Shown: positions 19,066-28,557 of the stretch, piece after piece
Position numbering within the stretch: the stretch's first letter is position 1
How the letters are laid out: every line of letters starts with the position of its first letter
Assembly: GCF_001468085.1 (NCBI RefSeq)
Contig: NZ_LNZB01000060.1
Coordinates: 599,294-663,293 of the forward strand
Direction of reading: 5' to 3'
Length of the DNA stretch: 64,000 bases
Origin: Legionella waltersii
Lineage (GTDB): Bacteria > Pseudomonadota > Gammaproteobacteria > Legionellales > Legionellaceae
Notes under the pieces: model-generated
What the model was told of the DNA's origin: nothing
Database searches by the model: none
Seen by the model: the letters and a program-made list of their open reading frames with translations, nothing else
Program-made: the position numbers and the translations under genes

Positions 19066-19566
19066 ATGCCAAAATGGACATCATGGATCACTACTCGTTC
19101 CCCCTATTCATCCTCTACTGGTCACCGGAATGCACAACGAAGTAACGCTGCAACTGAAGTAGTTGGTAGTGCTTTTGAGGTTTTTAGCCCAATAGCAATG
19201 ATTCCAACCAAATTTGCGCAAACTTTAGTTTCAACGTATAGCCTATTTCGTTCTGATACCCATGTTTCTGAAAAAGTAGTTCATGGTGTACAAAGTACCA
19301 TAGCTGCTGCTCAAGTTGGATTATGCATCGCTTTATTATTTACAAACACCGAATGTGATAGCAATAGTGATGCTAATATCTGCAAAGCCCTGTTACTAAC
19401 ACAATTACTCTATCGTGGTATGCTTATCGCTGGATGGGCCCCAAGTGAATTTTCAAAAGACCCTTATTTAGAGGCTCAAAAACAAGTCGTAAATAATCCG
19501 GATAGAAACCAATCTGTCCAGGATGAAAACTCAGAAGATGAAGAAAAGCACCAACATTCTGTATAA
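19066..19566 (+). CDS. Hypothetical protein with central hydrophobic segments
   Basis: 166 residues, not recognised. A polar Ser/Thr-rich N-terminus (MPKWTSWITTRSPYSSSTG) is followed by two moderately hydrophobic stretches at about residues 75-115, containing VQSTIAAAQVGLCIALLFTN and three Cys, then ALLLTQLLYRGMLIAGWAP, and an acidic tail rich in Glu, Asp and Gln. The start at 19066 has GGAG seven bases upstream; the longer frame from a TTG at 19048 does not. No function is proposed. Confidence 0.6.
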   Translation: MPKWTSWITTRSPYSSSTGHRNAQRSNAATEVVGSAFEVFSPIAMIPTKFAQTLVSTYSLFRSDTHVSEKVVHGVQSTIAAAQVGLCIALLFTNTECDSNSDANICKALLLTQLLYRGMLIAGWAPSEFSKDPYLEAQKQVVNNPDRNQSVQDENSEDEEKHQHSV

Positions 19567-19572
19567 TTTCAC

Positions 19573-19606
19573 TGGGTTGGAGCATGGAACAACCTGTGAC
19601 AACCCA
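19573..19606. terminator. Possible terminator between convergent genes
   Basis: TGGGTTG and CAACCCA form a 7-bp stem around a 20-base loop that itself pairs GTTG with CAAC. It lies between the convergent hypothetical gene and pbpC. Short tail AATTT only, so weak. Confidence 0.35.
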
Positions 19607-19608
19607 AT

Positions 19609-21915
19609 TTAAGTGCTTAACTCGATTGAAATTTCTTGTGAATCGGACAGCCCTCTATCATCGACCACCCTTACAGTGTATTTTCCTGGTTTGGCATCCC
19701 ACAAATAGGGTTCGTCCGCTCTAGTCTTTGCTATAAATGCTTCGTTAATAAACCAATACAAATGCCTTATGCCCGCATCAGTCACCGCATTAAATAGGAT
19801 CGCATTATTTGATTTACTGGTGGCCCTTACAACATAAGAAACCCCTGCTTGTGGTGAGCTGATTTTGGGACTGATTCCAAAACCATTTGTCAAAGGACAA
19901 TTTGGCTCAAAAGGTGGCGGAGTATGACGATAAACTCCTGCACTTTTAAATACTTTGAGGATATCGGATGGCCAAAACTCGAATATCTCAAATCTCGTAT
20001 TTTCATCAACATGGCATGTTCTAAGGCCTGTCCTATTATTGATCGCGACCTCTCTAAAAATAGTGTCCGTAGTAATTGGAGATTTTCCCGGGATAAACCA
20101 AGTCCATTCAGTATCAGTACAATATTTAGTAGGTAGCATTCCAGATGCCTTACAAACCTCAACATGTTCTAAATTCATATGCTCGGGATGCTTTGGAGTT
20201 GGACTAACTCCACCTACTTCATGTTGAATTGCGTCAATAATTTCGAAGAATAAGGGCGCTGCAATTTCCTTACCAATAAAAGCAGGGTTGGATTTATTAT
20301 CAAAGTTACCAATCCAAACGCCTAAAACATAGGGACCAAAAACCCCAACAGTCCATGCATCTCGATAGCCAGAAGAGGTTCCTGTTTTCCATCCAACAGG
20401 TAATTTAGTATGACTTTTGTGCACCAAATCTTTAGTAGGAGTTCCTTCAAGAATATCTAAAACCAAGAAGCTTGCCTCAGAACTAAGTAACCGCCTACCG
20501 TTTTGTTTACCTTTTCCATGATAACTGTGAATTGGATACCATACCCCATCGTTAACTAACATTGCGTATAAGCTCACTAACTCTTTCATAGTCAGCTCTA
20601 CACCACCTAGGTTTAACGACAAGCCATAGTAGGATTCGGATCTTAATCCACTCACTCGAGCTTGCTCTAATACGTGATATAAATTGTTTTGTTTTAGTTG
20701 GCTTGCCAAATAAATGGCGGGTATATTTCGGCTTAACACGAGTGCATCTTTGGCTTTAATAGGCCCCATAAAATCATAATCAAAATTTTCTGGATTATAT
20801 CCATTAAAGCTATGAGGGACATCCTTCAATACCGTTGCTGGATGGATTAATCCTTGATCGATTGCCAATCCATAAATAAATGGTTTTAGTGTAGAACCAG
20901 GTGACCGTTTAGTGTCTACTCCATTGATTTGACCACTGATTTCCTTATTAAAGAAACCCACTGATCCAATCATGGCTTTAATACCCATATCACGGGTGTC
21001 AACAAGTAACACCGAGGCATTTGTGACCCCCAAACTATTTTTTCTAGAAATATACTGCCGCGTTATTCGTTCAGTTATAGCTTGTAACTTATAATCTAAG
21101 GAACTCTCGATTGATGTGCTAGTTTTACTTGGATTTTGCAAAATCTGATTCGTAAAGTGCGGGGCTAAAAAAGGTAAATTATGGATGGTTTGTAAGGAAA
21201 GAGGTAATGCAAATAAAGCCATTTTTTGTTTATCCTGAGGATAAATTTGCACCCATCGGTCAAAAAGTCTATTTCTTATTTCTTGGAGTTTTGCGTATTT
21301 GGGCCCTCTCTTTACCGGATTCTGTGGAATGATGGCCAGCGTTAAGGACTCAGGCAAGGTTAAATCTTGTGCTGATTTACCAAAATAGATTAAGCTAGCG
21401 GCTCCAACTCCCTCTATATTTCCTCCATAAGGGGCTAGATTTAAATAGGCCTCTAAAATTTCATTTTTAGTGTAATGGTATTCAATTTGTAAAGCCCGAT
21501 ACATTTGAAGTAATTTGCCTGAAATTGTTTTAGTATTTATCCCATAATGCATTCTTGCCACTTGCATGGAAATGGTCGATGCCCCTACTCTCCTAGATTT
21601 AATGAAGTAAGTTTGCCAAATCGCTTTAAACAACGATATTGAGTTGACGCCACTATGCCAACGATAATATTGATCCTCTTGCAATAAGGTTGCCTCTATT
21701 AACTGAGGTGCTATTTCTTTTAATGGAGCAAAGAGTCTGTATTTTTCATCTTGGCTTAATGTTAAACGCAATAAACGGTGTTTACTGTCATAGATTGCTG
21801 TAGAAAAATTCCGTTTATCAAGCAATGCTGGTTTGTCAGAAAAAAATAATACCGCATAAGCACTGACAAAGAGCGAAACTAATATTATGCTTATTATCTT
21901 GATTATTTTTCTCAT
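19609..21915 (-). CDS. pbpC: Penicillin-binding protein 1C
   Basis: Bifunctional class A penicillin-binding protein, 768 aa, that polymerises and cross-links peptidoglycan in the periplasm. N-terminal membrane anchor (residues 5-25); GT51 glycosyltransferase domain with catalytic Glu80 in LLQEDQYYRWHSG and RRVGASTISMQVAR; transpeptidase domain with nucleophile Ser341 in SPGSTLKP, an SRN motif and KTGTS (Lys510); C-terminal BiPBP_C domain from about 690. The order and length match E. coli PbpC. It is divergent from the alpha-2-macroglobulin gene, 82 bp between chosen starts, a linkage conserved in many proteobacteria. Confidence 0.95.
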   Translation of the reverse strand: MRKIIKIISIILVSLFVSAYAVLFFSDKPALLDKRNFSTAIYDSKHRLLRLTLSQDEKYRLFAPLKEIAPQLIEATLLQEDQYYRWHSGVNSISLFKAIWQTYFIKSRRVGASTISMQVARMHYGINTKTISGKLLQMYRALQIEYHYTKNEILEAYLNLAPYGGNIEGVGAASLIYFGKSAQDLTLPESLTLAIIPQNPVKRGPKYAKLQEIRNRLFDRWVQIYPQDKQKMALFALPLSLQTIHNLPFLAPHFTNQILQNPSKTSTSIESSLDYKLQAITERITRQYISRKNSLGVTNASVLLVDTRDMGIKAMIGSVGFFNKEISGQINGVDTKRSPGSTLKPFIYGLAIDQGLIHPATVLKDVPHSFNGYNPENFDYDFMGPIKAKDALVLSRNIPAIYLASQLKQNNLYHVLEQARVSGLRSESYYGLSLNLGGVELTMKELVSLYAMLVNDGVWYPIHSYHGKGKQNGRRLLSSEASFLVLDILEGTPTKDLVHKSHTKLPVGWKTGTSSGYRDAWTVGVFGPYVLGVWIGNFDNKSNPAFIGKEIAAPLFFEIIDAIQHEVGGVSPTPKHPEHMNLEHVEVCKASGMLPTKYCTDTEWTWFIPGKSPITTDTIFREVAINNRTGLRTCHVDENTRFEIFEFWPSDILKVFKSAGVYRHTPPPFEPNCPLTNGFGISPKISSPQAGVSYVVRATSKSNNAILFNAVTDAGIRHLYWFINEAFIAKTRADEPYLWDAKPGKYTVRVVDDRGLSDSQEISIELST

Positions 21916-21997
21916 GCATTAAATTGTTTTAATTAAATGATGTATTGCATTGGAATTATATAATTTATTATTGGACTCAACTAGGGCTAAACACACT

Positions 21998-24900
21998 ATG
22001 AACAAAAACCCAATTACGGCTGTTGCTAAGTTCTTTTGCGCAATCATCAGCAATGTCTTCGGGAAGTTTCAATGGAATAGTCCTCCATGGCTCCTCTATT
22101 TAAAAAATAAATCCAAAAGCTCTCCTGTTCTATTCTACAGTACTTCAATACTATTAATAGCCTTTATTGCTGCAGCTACTTATGGGTTTCATTGGTATAA
22201 AAATCTACCTAAACCTATTTACGTTACTGCATCGGTGGCTGTACCGGATTTTACACCCAATGCTGAAACTCTCATACCCAACAATCTTATCATCGACTTT
22301 GGAATTCAGAATGATGGATATATTGCACAATCTGTAGCGCCAATTAGCCTTGTAGGCAAAACAGTTACAGAAGGAATAGAAATGACTCCTCAAATATCGG
22401 GTACATGGAGTTGGAATAGTGATAGCCAATTACTATTTGTTCCCAATGAGGATTGGCCTGCTGGTCAGAAATATACCATTAAATTCTCTCCCACTTTCTT
22501 TGCCCAAAATGCTAAAATTGAGAAGTATGACGTTAGCTTTACCACCAAACCATTTCAGGCCGTTATTAAAGAGTTCAAATTTTATCAAGATCCAGTTAAT
22601 CCAGAAAATCGAAATGCAGTAGCAACAATCGAATTCAACTACCCAGTCGATACCAATAGTTTAGAACAAAATACGTCGTTGAATTTCCAAGCATTAAAAG
22701 ATGGAAAGCTCAATCTAGCGGCTGATCCAATTCCCTTCAAATACACCTACGATGACAATAAACGAGTTGCCTACCTGCATTCAGATAACATCAGTGTGAA
22801 GGACGTTGCACGCTATATCGTATTAACCTTAAACAAAAAGATTAGCTCATCTACACACTCCGCAGAGCTCGGAACTGAAGTTAGCCAAAATACATTAGTA
22901 CCTGATGCCAGCAATTTTTTAAAAGTAGTGTCTACTTCAGCGAATGTCATAAGAAATGACAGAGACAGACCAGAACAAGTACTTAGTATTGAAACGAGCC
23001 TTGGAGTCAATGAACAAGAATTCAATAAATCGGTTCATGTCTATTTATTGCCGAAAGACTATCCAAGTACTAGTACTGCCGAGGCTAAACCGGATTATCA
23101 ATGGAGTAATCCGGGGGAAGTAACACCAGCTATCCTCGCACTAGCAACTCCTCTGATCAAAACAGCAATTCCATCTGAGACCAATTTTTCAACCTTACAC
23201 AGCTTTAAATTCACTGTACCTACTCGTCAATATTTATACATTAAAGTGGATAAAGGAATGCAAGGGTTTGGAGATTTTTCATTAGCTACTGATTTTGCCA
23301 CCATTGTACAAGTACCTGAACTTCCAAAAGAAATTAGTTTTTTGCATAAGGGCTCCTTGCTTGCATTCAGTGGGGAAAAGAAACTGTCTGTATTGATTCG
23401 TGGTGTTCCTGCTGTAAAATTCGAGTTTGCGCGAGTATTGCCAGATAACATTAATCAATTGGTTACACAAACACAGGGGGATTTTAATAACCCGTATTTT
23501 ATCAATCCATCATTCAATCAGCAAAACATCAGTCAAATTTCATCTGAAATTCGGCAGTTTGATGCCAGCGATTTAAGTAAGCAACAGTATACCGCTCTAG
23601 ACATAGGAAAGTACCTTGCAAACTCTTCATCGGCTATGGGTCCTCAAGGTCTATTCCTATTACAAGCTACTGGCTGGGATATGGCAAACCAGTATGCCCT
23701 TGATGTTAAAGCGAGCAGATTGGTCCTAATCACAGATTTGGGTCTATTGGTAAAGGATAATAGCGATGGAAGTCATGATGTATTTATTAGCTCAATTACT
23801 AATGGCACACCTGTAGCTGGAGCCACTGTAACCGTATTAGGCAAAAATGGTCTTCCTATTCTGTCACAAGTTAGTGATCAACAAGGTAGGGCTAACTTTC
23901 CCTCCATGAAAGATTTTACAGATGATAAAGAACCTACGGTATATCTAGCAAATCTCAACAATGATGTTTCATTTATCCCCTATAATAATTACAATCGACA
24001 ATTGAACTTTTCCAAATTTGATATCGGTGGTATTTACACCAATTACCAAGATCCAACCAACTTAAGTGCTTATTTATTCTCTGATCGCGGAATCTATAGA
24101 CCAGGTGACACTGTCCATGTGGGAATGATTGTCAAACAAAGTTTTGTTAATCCTCAGCCTGCTGGTTTACCTTTGCAAGCTACTGTAATAGATGCACGCG
24201 GCACAACCATTAAAGACGAAAAAATGTCGCTTAATGACGCTGGTTATTTAGAACTGGATTTCAACACTACCCAAAACTCTCCAACAGGTCAGTACACCGT
24301 TAATTTATATTTAATCAAAGACGATAACCCCCAAAACTATTTAGGCTCAACGAACATCAAAATTTCTGAGTTTCAACCTGATCGCATGAAAATCAGCACG
24401 AAGCTTGAACCACAACCAGCCGATGGCTGGAGTTCACCTTTAGGACTCAAAGCCAACGTCGATCTTTGGAATCTATATGGTGCGCCTGCTGCAAACAGAC
24501 GTATCAGTGGGAAAATACTACTCACTCCACAACAAATTCAATTTGATGTCTTTCCTAATTATATTTTTGCAGACCCACTCTTTGACCCTAAAAAGCCTCC
24601 AAAGACATTTAGTGAATCAATAGGTGATCAAACAACAAACGAACAAGGCAAAGCAGAATTTGACTTAAAATTAGATCGCTTTGAAAAAGCCACTTATCAG
24701 CTGACCTTTTTTGCCGAAGGATTTGAAGCTGAAGGAGGTCGTAGCGTTACGACTCAAGTTAAAGCACTCATAAGCCCCCTCCCCTATTTTGTTGGCTATA
24801 AACCTGATGGCGATTTAAATTTTATCAAGCAAAATAGCGCAAGAAGCATTCATTTTATTGCAGTAAATCCACAACTGGGTCAAGAGTCTATTAACGATCT

Positions 24901-27760
24901 AAAAATCCAATTGATATCATTGCGTCCAATAACAACGTTGGTCAAAAAACCAGATGGCACCTATCAATATCAATCGGTTATTCAACCAACAGTATTGAGT
25001 ACAAATTCGTTCGACATCAATGATGAGGGTACTGACTTTACTTTACCCACCGATCAAATTGGAGATTTCTCGATCAATATTCTCGATAATACCAACACAG
25101 TTTTAAGCCAATTAAAGTACACTGTTGTAGGAGCTAGTCAAACTCCAATGGCTAAGAACGCTGAGCTATCAATTAAACTGAGCAAAGATGAGTATAAAGC
25201 TGATGAAGATATAGAACTACAAATCACTGCACCGTATACAGGATCAGGCTTAATTACCATTGAACGAGACAAAGTTTACGCCAGTCAATGGTTTAAGACA
25301 GATACAACAAACTCTGTTCAGACCATTCGGATTCCAGCTGAGTTTCAAGGAAATGGTTACATCAACGTAGCGTTTATTAGAGATTGGGAATCCCCTGAGT
25401 TATTTATAAGCCCATTAAGTTATAGTGTGGCCCCATTCAATGTTAATCATGATAACCATGACGTTAAAATCTCACTACGCACACCTAAAGTTGCTCGCCC
25501 AGGAGATAATTTAACCATTGATTATCACGCTGATAAATCTGGAAAAATCATTGTGTTTGCTGTAGATGAGGGAATACTCCAAGTCGCAAGATACGTTACT
25601 CCAGACCCACTGGCTTTCTTCTTTCAAAAACGAGCTCTTGAAGTCTTCACTCAGCAAACTGTTGATCAAATTCTACCTAAATTCGTGCAAGATAGAGAGC
25701 TTTCGGCTGTCGGGGGAGATGAAGGTGAAGAAGCTCTTGCTGGTCGTCTCAATCCATTTAAACGTAAGACGGATTTACCCGTTGTATTTTGGTCTGGAAT
25801 TATTGATGTCGACAATATCGAAAAACAAGTCAGTTATAAAATTCCTGACTACTTTAATGGTGCAATACGAGTAATGGCTGTGGCTGTTTCTAACGATTCT
25901 GTCGGCTCTGCTGAAACCACCACTGAGGTAAGGGGTGATTTTATAATTAGTCCCAATGCCCCTACCTTCGTTGCACCTGGAGATGAGTTCACACTATCGA
26001 CAAGTGTGGCTAATAATATTAAAAACTCAGGAACGAATGCAGAAGTTAAGATAGATCTAACGACTTCACCAGAACTTGAAATTATTGGCTCTCCAACCCA
26101 AACACTCAAAATTAGTGAAGGTCATGAGCAACCTGTTCAATATCAATTAAAAGCAAAATCGAAGTTAGGATCAGCTAAATTATCCATTATCGCTTCATCT
26201 AATGACAAATCCAGTAAAATGGATATTTCTTTAAGCGTCAGACCTGCCAATCCATTCATCACTTCTGTTAATAGTGGTAAAACCACGGACACTAAAACTA
26301 CTCAAGAAGTTATACAAACACTCTACTCGGAATACCGAACTGTTGATGCAACCTTATCGAATAGTCCCATGATTCTTGTCTTTGGACTCCAAAGATATCT
26401 TGATAATTATCCTTACGGTTGCACTGAACAACTAACCAGTAAAGCGTTGCCATTGATTGCTATGCACAACAAACCATGGTTCAGTGATAAGTCAGCACAA
26501 ATTAATGAAAAGATTACCACGACCATTCAATTATTGAGTGAAAGGCAGATGTCTAGCGGTGGCTTCAGCTACTGGCCTGGGCTCAGTGAGAATTACGGAA
26601 ATAATTTCGCAACAGTCTATGCGATGCACTTTTTAACAGAAGCCAGAGCACAAGGATTTAATGTTCCAGGTAACTTATACTATAACGGGATCAGTTACCT
26701 AAAAGATTTAGCCAGTCGCACTCCTTCCGATTTAGATACAGCAAGGATTCAAGCCTACGCCATTTACGTGTTAACTCGTAATGAGCTAGTAACAACAAAT
26801 TACATCGCAAATCTCCAATTGTATTTACAGAAGGACGATACAAAGGCTTGGCAAAAGGATATTACAGGAGTCTATTTAGCTGCTGCATACCAGCTTCTTA
26901 AAAATCAAAATGAGGCCAATCAGTTAATAAGCCAATACCAAACTCATTCAACGGGATCATTCTCAACCGATTTTTACGATGCCAATATTGCTGATGCCCA
27001 GTATCTGTATATTGTTGCTAAACACTTCCCTAATTTATTAGAACAAGTGAGTGACAGTGTGCTTATGAATTTGATTCAAGCAATCAATACCAATGACATC
27101 AATACCATTTTATCAGGCTATACCAGCTTGGCATTAAGCGCCTACTCGGAGTCTGAGCAAGGTGGCACAAATGGCAGCTTCTCGATAACAGAAGACTTAA
27201 AAGATGGAGATAGCAAGGAAGATAAAGCCAACAACTCAAATTATATCTCTGTAAGTGTCGAAAATAATGCTGCAAAAATTACATTTAATAATCCTGATAA
27301 ACAAACTCTGTTTTATCAATTGATGCAATCAGGTTTTGATCAAACCATGCCTAGTGAAGCACTAAAACAAGGGATTGAAATATATCGGGAATATAGAAAT
27401 AGTGATGGACAAGCTGTGACTGAAGTTAAGTTAGGTGATGAAATAGAGGTGCATCTACAAGTTCGCGCTCTGAGCAATAACTACCTAAGTAACGTTGCTA
27501 TCGAAGATCTACTCCCAGGGGGTTTTGAAGTAATTAGTGATTCCGTAAAAGCGGAGTCCATGGAGTATTTTGACATCCGTGAAGACAGAGTTAATTTCTT
27601 TGGTGGAGTTGATGCAAACGTGAGAGAACTTGTCTATAAAATTAAAGCTACAAACGTAGGTAAATACACCGTACCACCAGCATATGCAGAGGCGATGTAT
27701 GATCAAACCGTTAAAGCTAGAGGAGTTGCATCAAGTATTGTAGTGAAACCTCTGAATTAA
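21998..27760 (+). CDS. yfhM: Bacterial alpha-2-macroglobulin
   Basis: Periplasmic protease trap of 1920 aa that captures host or rival proteases, thought to work with PBP1C in wall repair. It has a single N-terminal hydrophobic anchor (about residues 42-62), MG domains, an MG2-like region near TNYQDPTNLSAYLFSDRGIYRPGDTV's position (about residue 690-715), a bait region, and the thioester motif YGCTEQ (about residue 1477) inside the alpha-helical TED domain, followed by a C-terminal receptor-like domain. E. coli YfhM is a lipoprotein; here no Cys follows the anchor, so membrane tethering seems to be by the helix itself. I start at ATG 21998; an in-frame TTG at 21950 has no better ribosome site. 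Confidence 0.93.
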   Translation: MNKNPITAVAKFFCAIISNVFGKFQWNSPPWLLYLKNKSKSSPVLFYSTSILLIAFIAAATYGFHWYKNLPKPIYVTASVAVPDFTPNAETLIPNNLIIDFGIQNDGYIAQSVAPISLVGKTVTEGIEMTPQISGTWSWNSDSQLLFVPNEDWPAGQKYTIKFSPTFFAQNAKIEKYDVSFTTKPFQAVIKEFKFYQDPVNPENRNAVATIEFNYPVDTNSLEQNTSLNFQALKDGKLNLAADPIPFKYTYDDNKRVAYLHSDNISVKDVARYIVLTLNKKISSSTHSAELGTEVSQNTLVPDASNFLKVVSTSANVIRNDRDRPEQVLSIETSLGVNEQEFNKSVHVYLLPKDYPSTSTAEAKPDYQWSNPGEVTPAILALATPLIKTAIPSETNFSTLHSFKFTVPTRQYLYIKVDKGMQGFGDFSLATDFATIVQVPELPKEISFLHKGSLLAFSGEKKLSVLIRGVPAVKFEFARVLPDNINQLVTQTQGDFNNPYFINPSFNQQNISQISSEIRQFDASDLSKQQYTALDIGKYLANSSSAMGPQGLFLLQATGWDMANQYALDVKASRLVLITDLGLLVKDNSDGSHDVFISSITNGTPVAGATVTVLGKNGLPILSQVSDQQGRANFPSMKDFTDDKEPTVYLANLNNDVSFIPYNNYNRQLNFSKFDIGGIYTNYQDPTNLSAYLFSDRGIYRPGDTVHVGMIVKQSFVNPQPAGLPLQATVIDARGTTIKDEKMSLNDAGYLELDFNTTQNSPTGQYTVNLYLIKDDNPQNYLGSTNIKISEFQPDRMKISTKLEPQPADGWSSPLGLKANVDLWNLYGAPAANRRISGKILLTPQQIQFDVFPNYIFADPLFDPKKPPKTFSESIGDQTTNEQGKAEFDLKLDRFEKATYQLTFFAEGFEAEGGRSVTTQVKALISPLPYFVGYKPDGDLNFIKQNSARSIHFIAVNPQLGQESINDLKIQLISLRPITTLVKKPDGTYQYQSVIQPTVLSTNSFDINDEGTDFTLPTDQIGDFSINILDNTNTVLSQLKYTVVGASQTPMAKNAELSIKLSKDEYKADEDIELQITAPYTGSGLITIERDKVYASQWFKTDTTNSVQTIRIPAEFQGNGYINVAFIRDWESPELFISPLSYSVAPFNVNHDNHDVKISLRTPKVARPGDNLTIDYHADKSGKIIVFAVDEGILQVARYVTPDPLAFFFQKRALEVFTQQTVDQILPKFVQDRELSAVGGDEGEEALAGRLNPFKRKTDLPVVFWSGIIDVDNIEKQVSYKIPDYFNGAIRVMAVAVSNDSVGSAETTTEVRGDFIISPNAPTFVAPGDEFTLSTSVANNIKNSGTNAEVKIDLTTSPELEIIGSPTQTLKISEGHEQPVQYQLKAKSKLGSAKLSIIASSNDKSSKMDISLSVRPANPFITSVNSGKTTDTKTTQEVIQTLYSEYRTVDATLSNSPMILVFGLQRYLDNYPYGCTEQLTSKALPLIAMHNKPWFSDKSAQINEKITTTIQLLSERQMSSGGFSYWPGLSENYGNNFATVYAMHFLTEARAQGFNVPGNLYYNGISYLKDLASRTPSDLDTARIQAYAIYVLTRNELVTTNYIANLQLYLQKDDTKAWQKDITGVYLAAAYQLLKNQNEANQLISQYQTHSTGSFSTDFYDANIADAQYLYIVAKHFPNLLEQVSDSVLMNLIQAINTNDINTILSGYTSLALSAYSESEQGGTNGSFSITEDLKDGDSKEDKANNSNYISVSVENNAAKITFNNPDKQTLFYQLMQSGFDQTMPSEALKQGIEIYREYRNSDGQAVTEVKLGDEIEVHLQVRALSNNYLSNVAIEDLLPGGFEVISDSVKAESMEYFDIREDRVNFFGGVDANVRELVYKIKATNVGKYTVPPAYAEAMYDQTVKARGVASSIVVKPLN

Positions 27761-28162
27761 TTACTCTCTGAGATGATCAGATTTGCTTGCGAAGCTTCTG
27801 ACCTCGATATAAACATTGTCTTCTTGTCGTACTTACCTTATCTCTTCGCCTCTGGTCACAATGAATGGCGAAGGGATGAGCTCCACTTGGACCCGCCCCC
27901 TTAATAGGAGGCAAAATAGGCAGAGACCTTAATGGAATAGACACAGTACTTACGAAAAACCCCAATATCTTCGTTAAAAGACATTGTTAATTCGGTCACT
28001 TAGTCCATCTAAACTCCCTCATAAAAAAGTACTTTTTCCTCGACCTTGGGGTTTTCATAAGTCCTAGGATATAGAGAACTGTCTGAATAACAACAATTTT
28101 TTACTTGCATTCTGCTTTTCTTTAACATAGTCTGTACTCAAAGTTGATCATAAGGAATTGAA
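27761..28162. other. Intergenic region with hairpin and repeat copy D
   Basis: 402 bp without a supported gene. It holds a stem CTTCGCC/GGCGAAG (around 27846-27874), a GC block ACCCGCCCCC near 27893, and the full repeat copy D. The last 95 bp before the next gene should contain its promoter; a ribosome site AAGGAATTGAA precedes its ATG. Confidence 0.55.
27944..28067. repeat. Dispersed inverted-repeat element, copy D (full, 124 bp)
   Basis: The most complete copy. Left end CAGTACTTACGAAAAACCCC, right end ACCTTGGGGTTTTCATAAGT followed by CCTAG; the reverse complement of the right end is AGGACTTATGAAAACCCCAA, so the termini pair over about 21 positions with two mismatches and one gap. The inside carries TCTTCGTTAAAAGA near the left end (shared with copy A) and a small palindrome AAAAAGTACTTTTT near 28025. 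Size and structure suggest a non-autonomous MITE-like element. Confidence 0.65.
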
Positions 28163-28492
28163 ATGCAACCAAATCAAGCTTCAACAGATGACAAAGGCAA
28201 AACTGTAACATTAATCGCTCTAGGAAATACGCTACTGGCTCCGCTTTGGTGGGTTGATAAAAAAATCGGACTTACGGCAGCAATTGCTGGTACTGGCTTA
28301 TTTTTATATCTGGCGCATGAAGAAGGCAAAAATCAAAGACCGGTTGGAAATGCTGTAAATGGCATGAATAATTTTTTTGCTCCAATTACTGGAGATAAAA
28401 GTACCTCTGTTTCCAATGCCATGAATAATATAGCCGTTGGGGGTGCAGCTATTTTTGATCAAGTTATGGATCCATTAACTCCCAAAAAATAA
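28163..28492 (+). CDS. Small hypothetical protein
   Basis: 109 residues, not recognised. A polar N-terminus is followed by a hydrophobic stretch (VTLIALGNTLLAPLWWVDKKIGLTAAIAG region, about residues 15-50) and a second half rich in Asn, Ala and Gly (NAVNGMNNFFAPITGDKSTS, NAMNNIAVGGAAIFDQ) that reads like an imperfect duplication (NAVNGMNNFFAP / NAMNNIAVGGAAIF). Good ribosome site AAGGAATTGAA before ATG, and its own terminator, so it is probably expressed. Confidence 0.65.
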   Translation: MQPNQASTDDKGKTVTLIALGNTLLAPLWWVDKKIGLTAAIAGTGLFLYLAHEEGKNQRPVGNAVNGMNNFFAPITGDKSTSVSNAMNNIAVGGAAIFDQVMDPLTPKK

Positions 28493-28504
28493 ATCTCTAT
28501 TTTT

Positions 28505-28536
28505 CTCGTTCCATTCATCAATACAAATGGAACGAG
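28505..28536. terminator. Rho-independent terminator
   Basis: Perfect 11-bp stem CTCGTTCCATT / AATGGAACGAG with a 10-base loop, then CTTTAGTTTTCTTTT. Ends the small hypothetical gene; the stem could also serve the convergent M64 gene. Confidence 0.8.
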
Positions 28537-28557
28537 CTTTAGTTTTCTTTTATGAAA

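Noticed and set aside
27777..27965. 62-codon minus-strand ORF in the intergenic region after yfhM
   Set aside because: It lies across the hairpin and the left end of repeat copy D, has no ribosome site and no protein-like pattern.
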